Origin: JACDAN01 sp963842235 | GTDB lineage: Bacteria; Actinomycetota; Thermoleophilia; Gaiellales; Gaiellaceae | Length of the DNA stretch: 64,000 bases | Direction of reading: 5' to 3' | Assembly (NCBI GenBank): GCA_963842235.1 | Contig: CAWJFT010000001.1 | Span: 1,116,001 to 1,180,000 of the forward strand | Part shown: positions 12,919-21,831 of the stretch, piece after piece | Layout: the number at the start of each line of letters is the position of its first letter | Position numbering within the stretch: the first letter of the stretch is position 1 | Translations under genes and position numbers: made by a program | Notes under the pieces: model-generated | The model's database searches: none | What the model was told of the DNA's origin: nothing | What the model saw: only the letters and a program-made list of their open reading frames with translations

Positions 12919-14061
12919 CTAAGGGCCTGTCAAGCGGGCGAATCGGCGCTTTCCGGCCTGCAGAAGCGCGCCGTCGAGGGTCGTTCGTGGGACGTCGAGC
13001 TCGGAGGCCACCTGGCCGTCCATGCGCACTGCGCCCTGCGAGATCAACCGCCTCGCCTCGCTAGTCGACAGGCCGAAAAGCGAGGCCATGAGCGCAGGCA
13101 GATGCACCGGATCACCAGGAGGAAGCGGCGCCTCCGGGACGTCCTCCGGCGCCTGCCCTTCCCGCACGACTCGCGTGAAGTGCTCCTCGGCGGCCCGGGC
13201 GGCCTCCTCCCCATGTGAGCGCGCGACGATGAAGCGCGCCAGGGCGAGCTTCGCCTCGAGCGGATCACCCTTCGGCGGCTCCTGCTCCATCACGAGCTCA
13301 TACCACTGGGGGAGCTGGTCGTCCGAGAGACGCATGGTTCGACCAAACTGCTCCTCCGGCGCCATCGTCAGTGGGATGTTGTTCCCGACCGACGACGACA
13401 TCTTCTGTCCGTCCCAGCTCAGCAGCAACGGCGTCGTCAACGCGACCTGCGGCTCGAGCCCGTACGCCTGCATCACTTCACGGCCGGCGAGCAGGTTGTA
13501 GAGCTGATCCGTTCCGCCGAGCTCGATGTCGGCCTCGATTGCGACCGAGTCGTACGCCTGCATGAGGGGATAAAGGAGCTCGGAAATCGAGATGGGCTCA
13601 CCGGCCGCGTAGCGCTTGGCGAAATCGTCCCGCTCGAGCATTCGCGCGACGGTGATCGTTCGAGCGAGCCTCACGACTTCGGCGTAGGTCAGCTTCGAGA
13701 GCCATTCGCCGTTGAACCGCACCTCTGTTCGGTCGGGGTCGAGGATCACCATGGCCTGCTCGAGATACGTCTTGGCGTTCTGGTCGATCTCCTCGTCGGA
13801 GAGGATCGGCCGCTCGGTCGACCGACCCGATGGATCGCCGATTCGGGTCGTGTAGTCACCGACGATCAGGACCCCGACGTGACCCTCGTCCTGAAAGGCG
13901 CGCATCCGTTGCAGCGGGATCGCACGACCAGCGTGAATGTCGGGTGACGTGACGTCGATTCCGAGCTTCACCCGCAGCGGCCGCCCGAGCGCGAGCTTGC
14001 GCTCGAGCCCGCCTTCCGGCAGCACATCGACCGCATTCCTCGTGAGCTCGGCGACTCCCAT
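12919..14061 (-). CDS. tyrS: Tyrosyl-tRNA synthetase
   Basis: TyrRS charges tRNA-Tyr with tyrosine. The class I signatures are present: HAGR (the HIGH equivalent) at residues 43-46 and KMSSS later. The Tyr-binding region includes QAYDSVAIEADIELGGTDQ, and a C-terminal S4-like RNA-binding domain begins around FGLSTSEARRLISQGAV. From the ATG at 14061 the protein has 380 residues; the longer open frame to 14097 adds only 12 unrelated residues. The HAGR form and size fit the TyrZ/type 2 bacterial enzymes. It is divergent from the penicillin-binding protein and lies directly upstream of the rRNA operon. Confidence 0.94.
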   Translation of the reverse strand: MGVAELTRNAVDVLPEGGLERKLALGRPLRVKLGIDVTSPDIHAGRAIPLQRMRAFQDEGHVGVLIVGDYTTRIGDPSGRSTERPILSDEEIDQNAKTYLEQAMVILDPDRTEVRFNGEWLSKLTYAEVVRLARTITVARMLERDDFAKRYAAGEPISISELLYPLMQAYDSVAIEADIELGGTDQLYNLLAGREVMQAYGLEPQVALTTPLLLSWDGQKMSSSVGNNIPLTMAPEEQFGRTMRLSDDQLPQWYELVMEQEPPKGDPLEAKLALARFIVARSHGEEAARAAEEHFTRVVREGQAPEDVPEAPLPPGDPVHLPALMASLFGLSTSEARRLISQGAVRMDGQVASELDVPRTTLDGALLQAGKRRFARLTGP

Positions 14062-14112
14062 CGGCGACCGAGTGTAGTGACCCCCCGACAGGGTCACTAG
14101 ACTCCCCCGGTC

Positions 14113-16527
14113 TTGCGTTTTCGCCGTCGCCGTGAATCGCCGACGCCGAAGAAGGGCCGCAGGATCAGGAAGCTGCGGCTGCTGGTCTTAATGCTCGCGC
14201 TCTTCGTCTTGGCGTTGTCGTCGTTCGCCTTCGGGTTCGTGACCGCAGTCCGCGGCGCGGTGCCGAAGCTGGACCCCTCGAGGCAGCGAAACCAGGTCAA
14301 CACGAAGATCTACGACTCGACCGGGCACGTCCTCGCCGTCCTGCGCGGAACGGAGAACCGAGTGCTCGTCGACTACGGCGAGATTGCGCCGGTGATGAAG
14401 CAGGCGATCGTCGCGATCGAGGACCGCCGGTTCTTCGAGCACCGGGGGGTCGATGTTCGGGCGATCGGGCGCGCGGTGTGGGCCGACCTGAGCCACCAGG
14501 GCGTCGTCCAGGGCGGGTCGACGATCACACAGCAGTTCATCAAGAACACCTACGTCAAGAGCCAGAAGTCGATCGGCCGAAAGCTCCGGGAGGCGGCGCT
14601 CGCTTGGCAGCTCGAGCAGCAGTGGTCGAAGAAGAAGATCCTGACCGCCTACCTGAACACGATCTACTACGGGAACGGCGCGTACGGGGTCGATCAGGCC
14701 TCGCTTACCTACTTCGGCCACCACGCGAAGCGGCTCACCCTCGCCGAGTCCGCGCTTCTCGCCGGCCTGCCGGCCGACCCGAGCCGCTACGACCCGGTGG
14801 CAAACCCGCGGGCGGCGAAGGAGCGGCGCCGCATCGTCCTGCGCACGATGCTCGACCTTGGATCGATCACGACCCGGCAGTACCGCAGAGCCATCCGGAC
14901 GCCGCTTCCCAAGGACGTCCACCCGCCCGACACGCGCGGGCCTGCCGGCTACTTCACGAACTACGTGATCCAGCAGCTCGTGGACAAGTACAAGACGCAC
15001 GGCGTCTACGGCGGCGGGCTCGAGGTCAAGACGACCCTCGACCTCCCGTTGCAGAAGATCGGCCACCGAGCGATCGCACGCTGGCTCAAGGACGAGAACG
15101 GCCCTGCGGCAGCGCTCGTCGCGGTCGATCCGCGGGACGGCGCGGTCAAGGCGATGATCGGCGGCTCGAACTTTCGGGAGAGCCAGTTCAACCTCGCCGT
15201 CCAGGGCGAGCGGCAGGCCGGTTCGGCGTTCAAGCCGTTCGTCCTCGCGACCGCGCTCGACCAGGGCATCTCACCCTTGACGACGTTTGTCTCGAAACCC
15301 ACGACAATCTCGCTCGGCGACAAGCTCTGGTCGGTCTCCAACTACGAGGACGAATACCTCGGCCCGACCGACCTCGAGAACGGGACGATCCATTCCGACA
15401 ACTCGGTCTTCGCGCAGCTGACGGCCCTGGTCGGCCCACGCAACGTCCGGAGGATGGCGCACCGCCTGGGCATCACGAGCGACCTGAACGACTACTTCGC
15501 GATCGGCCTCGGTGCCGAGGCGGTCAATCCGCTCGAGATGGCCCGCGCCTTCTCGAGCTTCGCGAACGAGGGACGGCGGATCGACGGCTCCATCTTCGGG
15601 AACCGGCCCCGCGCCATCGTCTCGGTCTCCAAGAACGGCCGGCGGGCGAATCCGAACAAGCCCGTCGAGCGTCGGGCGCTCGAGCCGGAGAAGGCGAAGC
15701 TCGTCAATGAGATCCTCCAGAAGGTCGTCACCTCCGGCACCGGACACAACGCACGGCTTGCCGACCGGCCCGTCGCGGGCAAGACGGGCACGACGGAGAA
15801 CTACGGCGACGCCTGGTTCGTGGGCTACACGCCGCAACTCGCGGTCGCCGTTTGGGTTGGCTACCCGACCAAGCTCGTTCCGATGATGACCGAGTACCAG
15901 GGCGACCCCGTCGCGGGCGGCACCTTCCCGGCGCTGATCTGGAAGACCTTCATGGAGAAGGCGCTCGACTATCTGCACGATCGGACGGCGTACTTCGACT
16001 CGCCGAGCCTCCCCTACTCCGTTGACGTCAACGTCGTTCACCGCAACGGGCAGTTGCTGGCGGACAACGGCATCTGCCGTGGAGTTCGAAGCGTCTCGTA
16101 CTTCGAGGACGACAGGCCGACGCGGAAGGCCGACTGCAAGCCGAACGAGGTCGAGGTTCCAAACCTCATCGGGTCAACGCTCGGCGATGCGAAGTACCGC
16201 CTTGCTCAGCAGCCGCTCACCTCTCGGGTCGTCTACAAGCCGGCGCGGCGCGGCCAGCGGCTCGACGTCGTGCTCGGCCAGATTCCCCGGAAGGGGACGC
16301 TGTCCGCGCACGACGAGGTGCTGCTCATCCTCGCGCGGCCACGGTTCGGCGTCGTACCCAGCGTCGTCGGGATGCCCGTCGACCGCGCGGTGCAAAAGCT
16401 GGAACGCCTCAAGCTCCAACCGGCAGTCGTCGGCGGCGCCGATGGCCGAGTTATCCGCCAGGTCCCGCGCGGCCCCGTTGCGGCCGCGCCGGGTTTGCCG
16501 ATCCGTCTGGTCGTAGCGCGCGGCTGA
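14113..16527 (+). CDS. Class A penicillin-binding protein with C-terminal PASTA domains
   Basis: This bifunctional murein synthase polymerises lipid II and cross-links the stem peptides outside the membrane. A basic N-terminus precedes one membrane anchor (about residues 18-40). The GT51 glycosyltransferase follows with EDRRFFEHRGVD and GGSTITQQFIKN. The transpeptidase domain has the SxxK motif in GSAFKPF, SxN (SDN) and KTGTT. Two PASTA repeats end the 804-residue chain (VPNLIGSTLGDA and VPSVVGMPVDRA), as in the PonA1-like proteins of actinobacteria. TTG at 14113 is the best start; no strong ribosome site is visible. Its last 77 nt overlap the convergent glycosylase gene. Confidence 0.93.
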   Translation: MRFRRRRESPTPKKGRRIRKLRLLVLMLALFVLALSSFAFGFVTAVRGAVPKLDPSRQRNQVNTKIYDSTGHVLAVLRGTENRVLVDYGEIAPVMKQAIVAIEDRRFFEHRGVDVRAIGRAVWADLSHQGVVQGGSTITQQFIKNTYVKSQKSIGRKLREAALAWQLEQQWSKKKILTAYLNTIYYGNGAYGVDQASLTYFGHHAKRLTLAESALLAGLPADPSRYDPVANPRAAKERRRIVLRTMLDLGSITTRQYRRAIRTPLPKDVHPPDTRGPAGYFTNYVIQQLVDKYKTHGVYGGGLEVKTTLDLPLQKIGHRAIARWLKDENGPAAALVAVDPRDGAVKAMIGGSNFRESQFNLAVQGERQAGSAFKPFVLATALDQGISPLTTFVSKPTTISLGDKLWSVSNYEDEYLGPTDLENGTIHSDNSVFAQLTALVGPRNVRRMAHRLGITSDLNDYFAIGLGAEAVNPLEMARAFSSFANEGRRIDGSIFGNRPRAIVSVSKNGRRANPNKPVERRALEPEKAKLVNEILQKVVTSGTGHNARLADRPVAGKTGTTENYGDAWFVGYTPQLAVAVWVGYPTKLVPMMTEYQGDPVAGGTFPALIWKTFMEKALDYLHDRTAYFDSPSLPYSVDVNVVHRNGQLLADNGICRGVRSVSYFEDDRPTRKADCKPNEVEVPNLIGSTLGDAKYRLAQQPLTSRVVYKPARRGQRLDVVLGQIPRKGTLSAHDEVLLILARPRFGVVPSVVGMPVDRAVQKLERLKLQPAVVGGADGRVIRQVPRGPVAAAPGLPIRLVVARG

Positions 16528-17068
16528 GGAATGGCGACCCGGCCAGGACGTAGCGCCACGGCTTGTCCGTGGCCTTCGTGATCCCGACGCGGGTACCCAC
16601 GGCGATCTCAGGCTCGTCTTTACGGGCTCGGAGCTCGAACGGCGGTTCGTCCAGCGGCCTGCCGTCGTGCTCGCCGGTGAGGGCGAGGGCTTGGGTCAGA
16701 CGGCCGGGACCCGCGCAGAGGAGGCGCAAGTCGTCGAGTCCCCGCCGCTGGCGCATCTCGTCGACCCCGTAGCGAGGTTCGAGCGCGCGGATCAGGACGG
16801 CCTCTGCAGAGCCGACCGAAGCGCAGACGAAGTTCAGGCACCAGTGGATGCCGTAGGAGCGGTACACGTACGCATGTCCGGGCGGTCCGAACATCGAGGC
16901 GTTCCGCTCGGTGCGGCCCCCGAAACCGTGCGCGGCGGGATCCTCGTGGTCGTATGCCTCGAGCTCGACAATCGGGCCGCCGACGCCGTTCACGAGGAGC
17001 TCGACGCCGATGAGCTCGGGCGCGACCTCGTGGACCGAACGCGCGAAGAAGTCTCGGCCGAGCGTCAT
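16451..17068 (-). CDS. DNA-3-methyladenine glycosylase (AAG/MPG family)
   Basis: This base-excision enzyme removes alkylated purines. The 205-residue protein has the family hallmarks: the start LGRDFFARS, catalytic Glu in VELEAYDHEDPAAHG, MFGPPGHAYVYRSYGIHWCLN, and GPGRLTQALAL. The core ends near GSPFLSR, and the last 20 residues are a Pro/Arg/Gly tail encoded antisense to the penicillin-binding protein end. Its start overlaps the stop of the MFS gene by 4 nt, so the two are co-transcribed. Confidence 0.93.
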   Translation of the reverse strand: MTLGRDFFARSVHEVAPELIGVELLVNGVGGPIVELEAYDHEDPAAHGFGGRTERNASMFGPPGHAYVYRSYGIHWCLNFVCASVGSAEAVLIRALEPRYGVDEMRQRRGLDDLRLLCAGPGRLTQALALTGEHDGRPLDEPPFELRARKDEPEIAVGTRVGITKATDKPWRYVLAGSPFLSRALRPDGSANPARPQRGRAGPGG

Positions 17069-18339
17069 TCCGTCTGCGGCTTACGCGCGTCGTAGCGGAC
17101 GAATCCCGGGAGGGCCAGAGCGACCGCGATCGTTCCGAGAACGGTCAGGACGCCGCCGGAAACGATCGACGTACGCACGCTCGTCAGCGAGGCGACGATC
17201 CCCGCCTCGACGTTGCCGAGCTCCGGCGCGCCCGCGACCTGAGCGAGCTCGATTCCCGACAACCGTCCGCGCATCGAGTCAGGCGTCACGGTGAGGAGGA
17301 TGTTGGAGCGTAGGACAGCGCTGATGAAGTCAGCTGCGCCGGCGGCCGCGAGCAACACGAGCGCGAGCCAGATCGACGTCGCAAAGCCGAACAGTGCGAT
17401 CGCCACGCCCCAGGCCGCAGCCGCGACGCAGACCCCAAGACCTTGCCGGCGCACGTGCATCATCCAGCCCGAGCTGATCGAGGCGAGGAGAGCGCCGGCG
17501 AACGGCGCCCCATACATCAGCCCGAGGACCCCTGGCCCGCCGCCGAGCTTCTCTGCGAAGGCTGGAAAGAGCGACCTCGGCATCCCGAAGATCATGGCGT
17601 TCGTGTCGACGACGAAGATCCCGAGCAGCGCCTTGCGCCGGCGAACCAGCCTGAAGCCGTCGAGGATCGACTGAAGGCTGGGACGGTCCGCGTCCGGCGC
17701 AGGAGGCGACGGTGGCAGCAACCAGATCGAAAGCAGCGACGCCGCGAACGTTGCGATGTCGATCCCGAACGCCGAGGCCAGGCCCACGGCGGCGATCAGC
17801 ACGCCTGCGAGTGCCGGCCCGGCCACTCGCGCGAGGTTGGAGACGAGATCCTCGACGGCGATTGCCGCGAGCAGTTGGTCGTCCGGGACGAGCCGCGGCG
17901 TCAGCGCGTTCCGCGCCGGGCGCTGAAAGCCGTACGCTGCCGTGCCGAGCGCCTCGGCGACGAAGAGAAACCAGGCCCTCGGATGGGGCAGGAGCGCGTT
18001 CACGAGCAGGCCGCCGGTGACGAGCATGAGCGCGACGTCCGAGAGCAGGAGCATGCGTCGCCGGTCGACGGCGTCCGCGACGGCGCCGCCGTAGATCGGG
18101 ACGATCAGCAGCGGAACGAGCGCTGCGAGCCCGAGCAGCCCCACGAGGAGCGTCGACCTGGTCAGGTCGTAGAGCTGGAACGGGATTGCGACGGTCGTGA
18201 CCTGGCTGCCGATCGCCGAGATCCCCGTTCCGAACCACAGCCGCCGGAAGTCGCGCGAGCCTCGGAGGGGCCGGATGTCGACCGCGATGCGAGCGAGCAG
18301 GCCGCGTTCCGGCGGTTCGGGCCGGCCGATGTCCGTCAC
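17065..18339 (-). CDS. MFS transporter (EntS-like 12-TM exporter)
   Basis: The 424-residue protein has a cytoplasmic N-terminus with the motif DFRRLWFGTGISAIGSQV, and about 12 hydrophobic helices. The loop motif GGAVADAVDRRRMLL after helix 2 corresponds to MFS motif A. This pattern matches the enterobactin-exporter-like branch (MFS_3), which mostly exports small molecules; the substrate is unknown. GTG at 18339 is the start. It precedes the glycosylase with a 4-nt overlap and follows the RemA-like gene across a 60-nt gap that contains a long inverted repeat. Confidence 0.88.
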   Translation of the reverse strand: MTDIGRPEPPERGLLARIAVDIRPLRGSRDFRRLWFGTGISAIGSQVTTVAIPFQLYDLTRSTLLVGLLGLAALVPLLIVPIYGGAVADAVDRRRMLLLSDVALMLVTGGLLVNALLPHPRAWFLFVAEALGTAAYGFQRPARNALTPRLVPDDQLLAAIAVEDLVSNLARVAGPALAGVLIAAVGLASAFGIDIATFAASLLSIWLLPPSPPAPDADRPSLQSILDGFRLVRRRKALLGIFVVDTNAMIFGMPRSLFPAFAEKLGGGPGVLGLMYGAPFAGALLASISSGWMMHVRRQGLGVCVAAAAWGVAIALFGFATSIWLALVLLAAAGAADFISAVLRSNILLTVTPDSMRGRLSGIELAQVAGAPELGNVEAGIVASLTSVRTSIVSGGVLTVLGTIAVALALPGFVRYDARKPQTE

Positions 18340-18347
18340 TAGCGGCT

Positions 18348-18402
18348 AGGAGGGCTTGGTGGAACGCCGCTCGGCACAGACTGCGTTTCTCCAAGCCCTC
18401 CT
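18348..18402. repeat. 12-bp perfect inverted repeat with 31-nt loop
   Basis: AGGAGGGCTTGG (18348-18359) is perfectly complementary to CCAAGCCCTCCT (18391-18402). The pair fills the gap between the RemA-like and MFS genes and overlaps the RemA-like stop codon. It may be an intercistronic attenuator or RNA-stability element. Confidence 0.55.
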
Positions 18403-18761
18403 TAAAAGAGTTTCTCGTCGTCCTGCGGCTTGGCAGTGGCCTCGAGCAGTCGGCGGGCACGGCGACCGAGGTCGGCGAGATCGACGCGGCCGCTCTCCGC
18501 TCCGGCGGCAATCCGCTCGGCGAGCTCGACCGACTGATCGATGATCTGCGTGTTCGCCGCCGCCTCCTGGCCCATCTCGTGCAGGATCGTGCGCTCTGTT
18601 CGCCCGGCGATGATGGGATCGGGGACGCCCTCGATCCAGACGCGCGTTCGCCGGCCTCCACCGCGCTCGTCGCCGGTGAGCGGCTCGAGCGCGTAGATCT
18701 TGTCGGCGCGGGCGTACTTCCCGAAGCCGAGGAACACCATCCTGTTCGCGCCGTCGGCCAT
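18402..18761 (-). CDS. RemA/DUF370-like protein
   Basis: This 119-residue protein has an N-terminal part (MVFLGFGKYARADKIYALEP, then RTRVWIEGVPDPIIAGRT) resembling the DUF370/RemA fold, the short DNA-binding regulators of matrix genes in Bacillus. The Arg-rich TRVWIEG strand corresponds to the RemA arginine motif. The C-terminal half is a charged helix (about 60-110) absent from RemA itself. The resemblance is from pattern only and a regulatory role is inferred. It sits between the DegT and MFS genes on the same strand. Confidence 0.55.
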   Translation of the reverse strand: MADGANRMVFLGFGKYARADKIYALEPLTGDERGGGRRTRVWIEGVPDPIIAGRTERTILHEMGQEAAANTQIIDQSVELAERIAAGAESGRVDLADLGRRARRLLEATAKPQDDEKLF

Positions 18762-18781
18762 CGGGCGATTATGACTACTGG

Positions 18782-19912
18782 CTAGGAGGGCACAGCCGCC
18801 CGCAGCGCGTCGACGACGTACTGCTGGTCCTCGGCTTCGATCGCCGGGAAGAACGGCAGAGCAAGCGTCCGGCTCGCGATCTCCTCGGCGACTGGGCAGA
18901 GCCCTTCCGCGAAGCCGTAGCGCTCGCGCATGTAGCTGAGCAGGTGGACGCAGGGGACGTACTCGGCGACGTCCACCCCCCGCTCTCGCATCTCGACCAT
19001 CAGGCGGGCGCGGTCGATCTCCGGCGCAAGCGCGACGACGTAGACGAACCAGGAGCGCCGGTGGTCGGCGTCGTCCTCAGGCGCGAGCTCGACGCCGTCG
19101 ACGTCGGCGAGCAGCTCGGCGTAGCGCGCAGCAGCCGCGGAACGCAGACCAAGCATCCGGTCGAGCTTCTCGAGCTGCGCGATGCCGACGGCGGCCTGGA
19201 GGTCGGTCCAGCGGTAGTTGAAGCCGAGGCGCACATGGTTGAACCAGCCGCCGCCCTCGTACGAGCGGCCCTGGTTACGGAGGCTGCGGAGAAGCTTCCA
19301 TTGCTCCTCGGAGTGCGTCGTGACGACTCCGCCTTCCCCCGTCGCGATCTGCTTGTTTGGATAGAAGCCGAAGACGCAGGGCGGGCCGTGCGAGCCGATT
19401 GGCGCGCCCTTGTATTCGGCCCCCAGCGCCTCGGCGGAGTCCTGGATCAAGGTCAACCCACGGCGCTCGCAGAGCTCCATCAGCGGCTCGAGCTCACATG
19501 GGTAGCCGAACATGTCCACGGCCACGAGGCCCTTCGTTCGGTCGGTGATCGCCTCCTCGACGGCGCTCGGATCGAGATTCCACGTCTGATGATCGACGTC
19601 GGCGAAGACCGGGGTGGCGCCCTCGAAGAGGAAGCAGTTGGCGGAGGCGGCGAAGGAAAGCGGTGACGTGATCACCTCGTCGCCCGGCCCGATGCCGGCG
19701 CCGTGGACGAGCAGGTGAAGCCCAGCGGTCGCGCTCGAGACGGCGGCCGCATACGGCGCGCCGACACGCTCGGCGATCAGCTCCTCGAAGCGGTCGATCG
19801 TCGGCCCCAGCGACAGCCGGCCCGAGCGAAGGACCTCGAGGACGAGCTCCTCCTCCCTCTCGTCGAGGTACGGCCGGGCTAGCGGGATTCGCCGCGTCGC
19901 GGCAGGCTTCAC
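18782..19912 (-). CDS. DegT/DnrJ/EryC1/StrS family PLP aminotransferase
   Basis: Members transfer an amino group to keto-sugars for glycans or secondary metabolites. The 376-residue protein has the family order: LARPYLDERE near the start, SSATAGLHLLV, DSAEALGAEYKG (PLP-phosphate region) and FGFYPNKQIATGEGG with the PLP lysine at K187. The C-terminal LPFFPAIEAEDQQYV is also typical. No other sugar-nucleotide genes adjoin it, so the substrate is open. It overlaps ilvE by 4 nt and is probably part of the same operon. Confidence 0.9.
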   Translation of the reverse strand: MKPAATRRIPLARPYLDEREEELVLEVLRSGRLSLGPTIDRFEELIAERVGAPYAAAVSSATAGLHLLVHGAGIGPGDEVITSPLSFAASANCFLFEGATPVFADVDHQTWNLDPSAVEEAITDRTKGLVAVDMFGYPCELEPLMELCERRGLTLIQDSAEALGAEYKGAPIGSHGPPCVFGFYPNKQIATGEGGVVTTHSEEQWKLLRSLRNQGRSYEGGGWFNHVRLGFNYRWTDLQAAVGIAQLEKLDRMLGLRSAAAARYAELLADVDGVELAPEDDADHRRSWFVYVVALAPEIDRARLMVEMRERGVDVAEYVPCVHLLSYMRERYGFAEGLCPVAEEIASRTLALPFFPAIEAEDQQYVVDALRAAVPS

Positions 19913-20853
19913 GCCTGCGCCGGCTCGGGCGCCGGCGCGGGGACCGGCACGTACTCCAGCCAGTGTGACCAGCGCTCGCTGCCGCCGCGCACCGTTTCCA
20001 GGTACGCCTTCTGGAGCGCGAGCGTGACCTCGCCCGGCGGGCCGATCTCCTGGTCGTCGACCGAACGGATCGGCGTCACCTCGGCCGCAGTGCCGGTCAT
20101 GAACACCTCGTCTGCGAGATAGAGGTCGGTGCGAATCAGGTTGCGCTCCGCGACGGGGTAGCCCAGATCCTGCGCGATCTCGATCAGCGTCGCTCTCGTG
20201 ATGCCGGGCAGGATCGAGGTCGAGAGCGGCGGCGTGGAGATCGTCCCGTCCTTGACCACGAAGACGTTCTCACCGGAACCGTCGGCGACGAAGCCGTCGT
20301 CGGTCAGCAGGATCGCCTCGTCGTAGCCGGCACGATTGGCCTCGACGACGGCCAGCATCGAGTTGAGGTAGATGCCCGTCGCCTTAGAAGCGTGGGGAAT
20401 CGTGTTCGGCCCGACGCGCTTCCAGCTCGAGACCTTCGCGCGGATGCCCTTCTTCATCCCCTCGTCGCCCAGGTAGGCGCCCCACGGCCAGCTCATGATC
20501 ACGACGTCGACCGGGTTCCCGGCCGTGGCGACTCCGAGCTCGCCGTACCCGAAGAACGCGATCGGGCGGAGGTAGCACTCGGCGAGACCGTTCGCCTGGA
20601 GCAATTCCATCGAGGCGTCGTGCAGCTCCTGAATCGAGTACGGAAGATCCATGTAGAGCAGGCGTGCGGAGGCGTCGAGCCGCTTCAGGTGGTCGGTGAG
20701 GCGGAAGACCGCCGAGCCGCTGGGAGTCTCGTAGCACCGGATCCCTTCGAAGACGCCGGTTCCGTAGTGCAGTCCGTGGGCGCCGACGTGGATCTTCGCG
20801 TCCGCCCAGTCGACGAACACTCCGTTCATCCAGATCTTCTCGGTCTCGCGCAT
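19909..20853 (-). CDS. ilvE: Branched-chain amino acid aminotransferase
   Basis: IlvE catalyses the last step of Leu, Ile and Val synthesis by PLP-dependent transamination. Fold type IV signatures are present: the N-terminal KIWMNGVFVDW, HGLHYGTGVFEGIRCYE, the PLP lysine in IPHASKATGIYLNSMLA, and the phosphate-binding GSGENVFVV plus SILPGITR. The length (314 aa) is normal. A ribosome site (AAAAGGAGG) precedes the ATG. It lies upstream of the DegT gene with a 4-nt overlap. Confidence 0.93.
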   Translation of the reverse strand: MRETEKIWMNGVFVDWADAKIHVGAHGLHYGTGVFEGIRCYETPSGSAVFRLTDHLKRLDASARLLYMDLPYSIQELHDASMELLQANGLAECYLRPIAFFGYGELGVATAGNPVDVVIMSWPWGAYLGDEGMKKGIRAKVSSWKRVGPNTIPHASKATGIYLNSMLAVVEANRAGYDEAILLTDDGFVADGSGENVFVVKDGTISTPPLSTSILPGITRATLIEIAQDLGYPVAERNLIRTDLYLADEVFMTGTAAEVTPIRSVDDQEIGPPGEVTLALQKAYLETVRGGSERWSHWLEYVPVPAPAPEPAQA

Positions 20854-20874
20854 GCTCCTCCTTTTCAGGTGATG

Positions 20875-21363
20875 TTAAGTCTCGTCCGAGACGGCGTCCA
20901 TCGGCTCGGCCTTCGCCAGGCGCACGAGATCGCCCGGCGTCAACGTGGCCATGTGGTTCTCCGACCCTGCGCCGATCCAGACGCGCTCGTGCACGAGTAG
21001 GCGCCGGTCGATGAAAACGCGAGTAATCTTGGTCAGCGGAAACGGCGCAACCGCGCCCGGCGCGAACCCCGTTGCCTTGCGGACCTCGTCCGGGCCGGCC
21101 ACCTTCGCACGCCGGCATTCGGCGGCGCGTGCGACCTTCCGGGCGTCGGCTCTCCGATCGCCGGGGACCAGCACCAGGAAGGGTCGGCCCTCGCACTCGA
21201 AGACGAGCGACTTGACAATCTGGCCGAGCTTGCAACCCACGGCGCGCGCTGCGTCTTCGGCCGTCGGTGTTCCCGCCTGAAACTCTTCGATCCGCGCCTC
21301 CACGCCACCGTCACGCAGGAAGGCGGCGACGCGTTCGACCGCCTCGGGCCAACTGCGCTTCAC
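20875..21363 (-). CDS. YbaK/ProX-like aminoacyl-tRNA deacylase
   Basis: This 162-residue protein belongs to the YbaK/INS superfamily, which hydrolyses mischarged tRNAs in trans. The conserved order is visible: TAEDAARAVGC, GQIVKSLVFEC with the key Lys, LVLVPGDRRAD, and the glycine loop ATGFAPGAVAPF. It lies 21 nt upstream of ilvE and 15 nt after the ICMT-like gene on the same strand. Which amino acid it edits cannot be told. Confidence 0.88.
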   Translation of the reverse strand: MKRSWPEAVERVAAFLRDGGVEARIEEFQAGTPTAEDAARAVGCKLGQIVKSLVFECEGRPFLVLVPGDRRADARKVARAAECRRAKVAGPDEVRKATGFAPGAVAPFPLTKITRVFIDRRLLVHERVWIGAGSENHMATLTPGDLVRLAKAEPMDAVSDET

Positions 21364-21378
21364 AGGGGCAAAGCGTAA

Positions 21379-21831
21379 CTAGAACGGGGTGCGCCGCCGG
21401 TAGTCGGGGTACTCGGGGAAGCGCTCGCCGAGATGCCGTTCTTCCTTGCGCGCCTTCGCGAACCAGAAGAACGCGAGCACGGCAGTGAGCACGAGGCCGT
21501 AGGCCGAGAAAACGAGCGAGAGACCGGCGAAGAAGAGCGTTCCGCCGACGTAGATGGGGTGGCGCAGGAACCGGTAAGGCCCTTCCTGCACCAGTCGACC
21601 TTCGTCCTTCGGAACCGGCATGGCCGTCATCGACGGCCCCATCGCCCGGACCGCCCAGGCGGCAAGCACGACGCCCAGCGCCGCGGGGATGAGCCCGAGG
21701 GTGGAGACGCCCGGACCGACGAACCACGAGGCGACGATCAGCGCAAAAAGCGCCAGCTGAGCCGCAACCCAGGCCTCGCCTCTAGCCCAGCGGGATGAAC
21801 TTGGCGTCGTCGAAGCCTTCCGCCTTGACAC
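21379..21831 (-). CDS. ICMT-family integral membrane methyltransferase
   Basis: The protein has four or five hydrophobic helices. The C-terminal signature includes EGPYRFLRHPIYVGGTLFF and ERHLGERFPEYPDYRRRTP, the SAM-binding motif shared by isoprenylcysteine carboxyl methyltransferases and bacterial NnrU/PEMT-like proteins. The true substrate in bacteria is unknown. The start is uncertain: GTG at 21831 or TTG at 21840, both inside the end of serA, giving about 150 residues. It is probably translated together with serA. Confidence 0.8.
   Translation of the reverse strand: MSRRKASTTPSSSRWARGEAWVAAQLALFALIVASWFVGPGVSTLGLIPAALGVVLAAWAVRAMGPSMTAMPVPKDEGRLVQEGPYRFLRHPIYVGGTLFFAGLSLVFSAYGLVLTAVLAFFWFAKARKEERHLGERFPEYPDYRRRTPF

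Noticed and set aside
12919..13064. rRNA promoter -35/-10 pair in or after the tyrS 3' end
   Set aside because: TTGAAA near 12880 has no acceptable -10 at 16-18 nt, so I do not claim a promoter.
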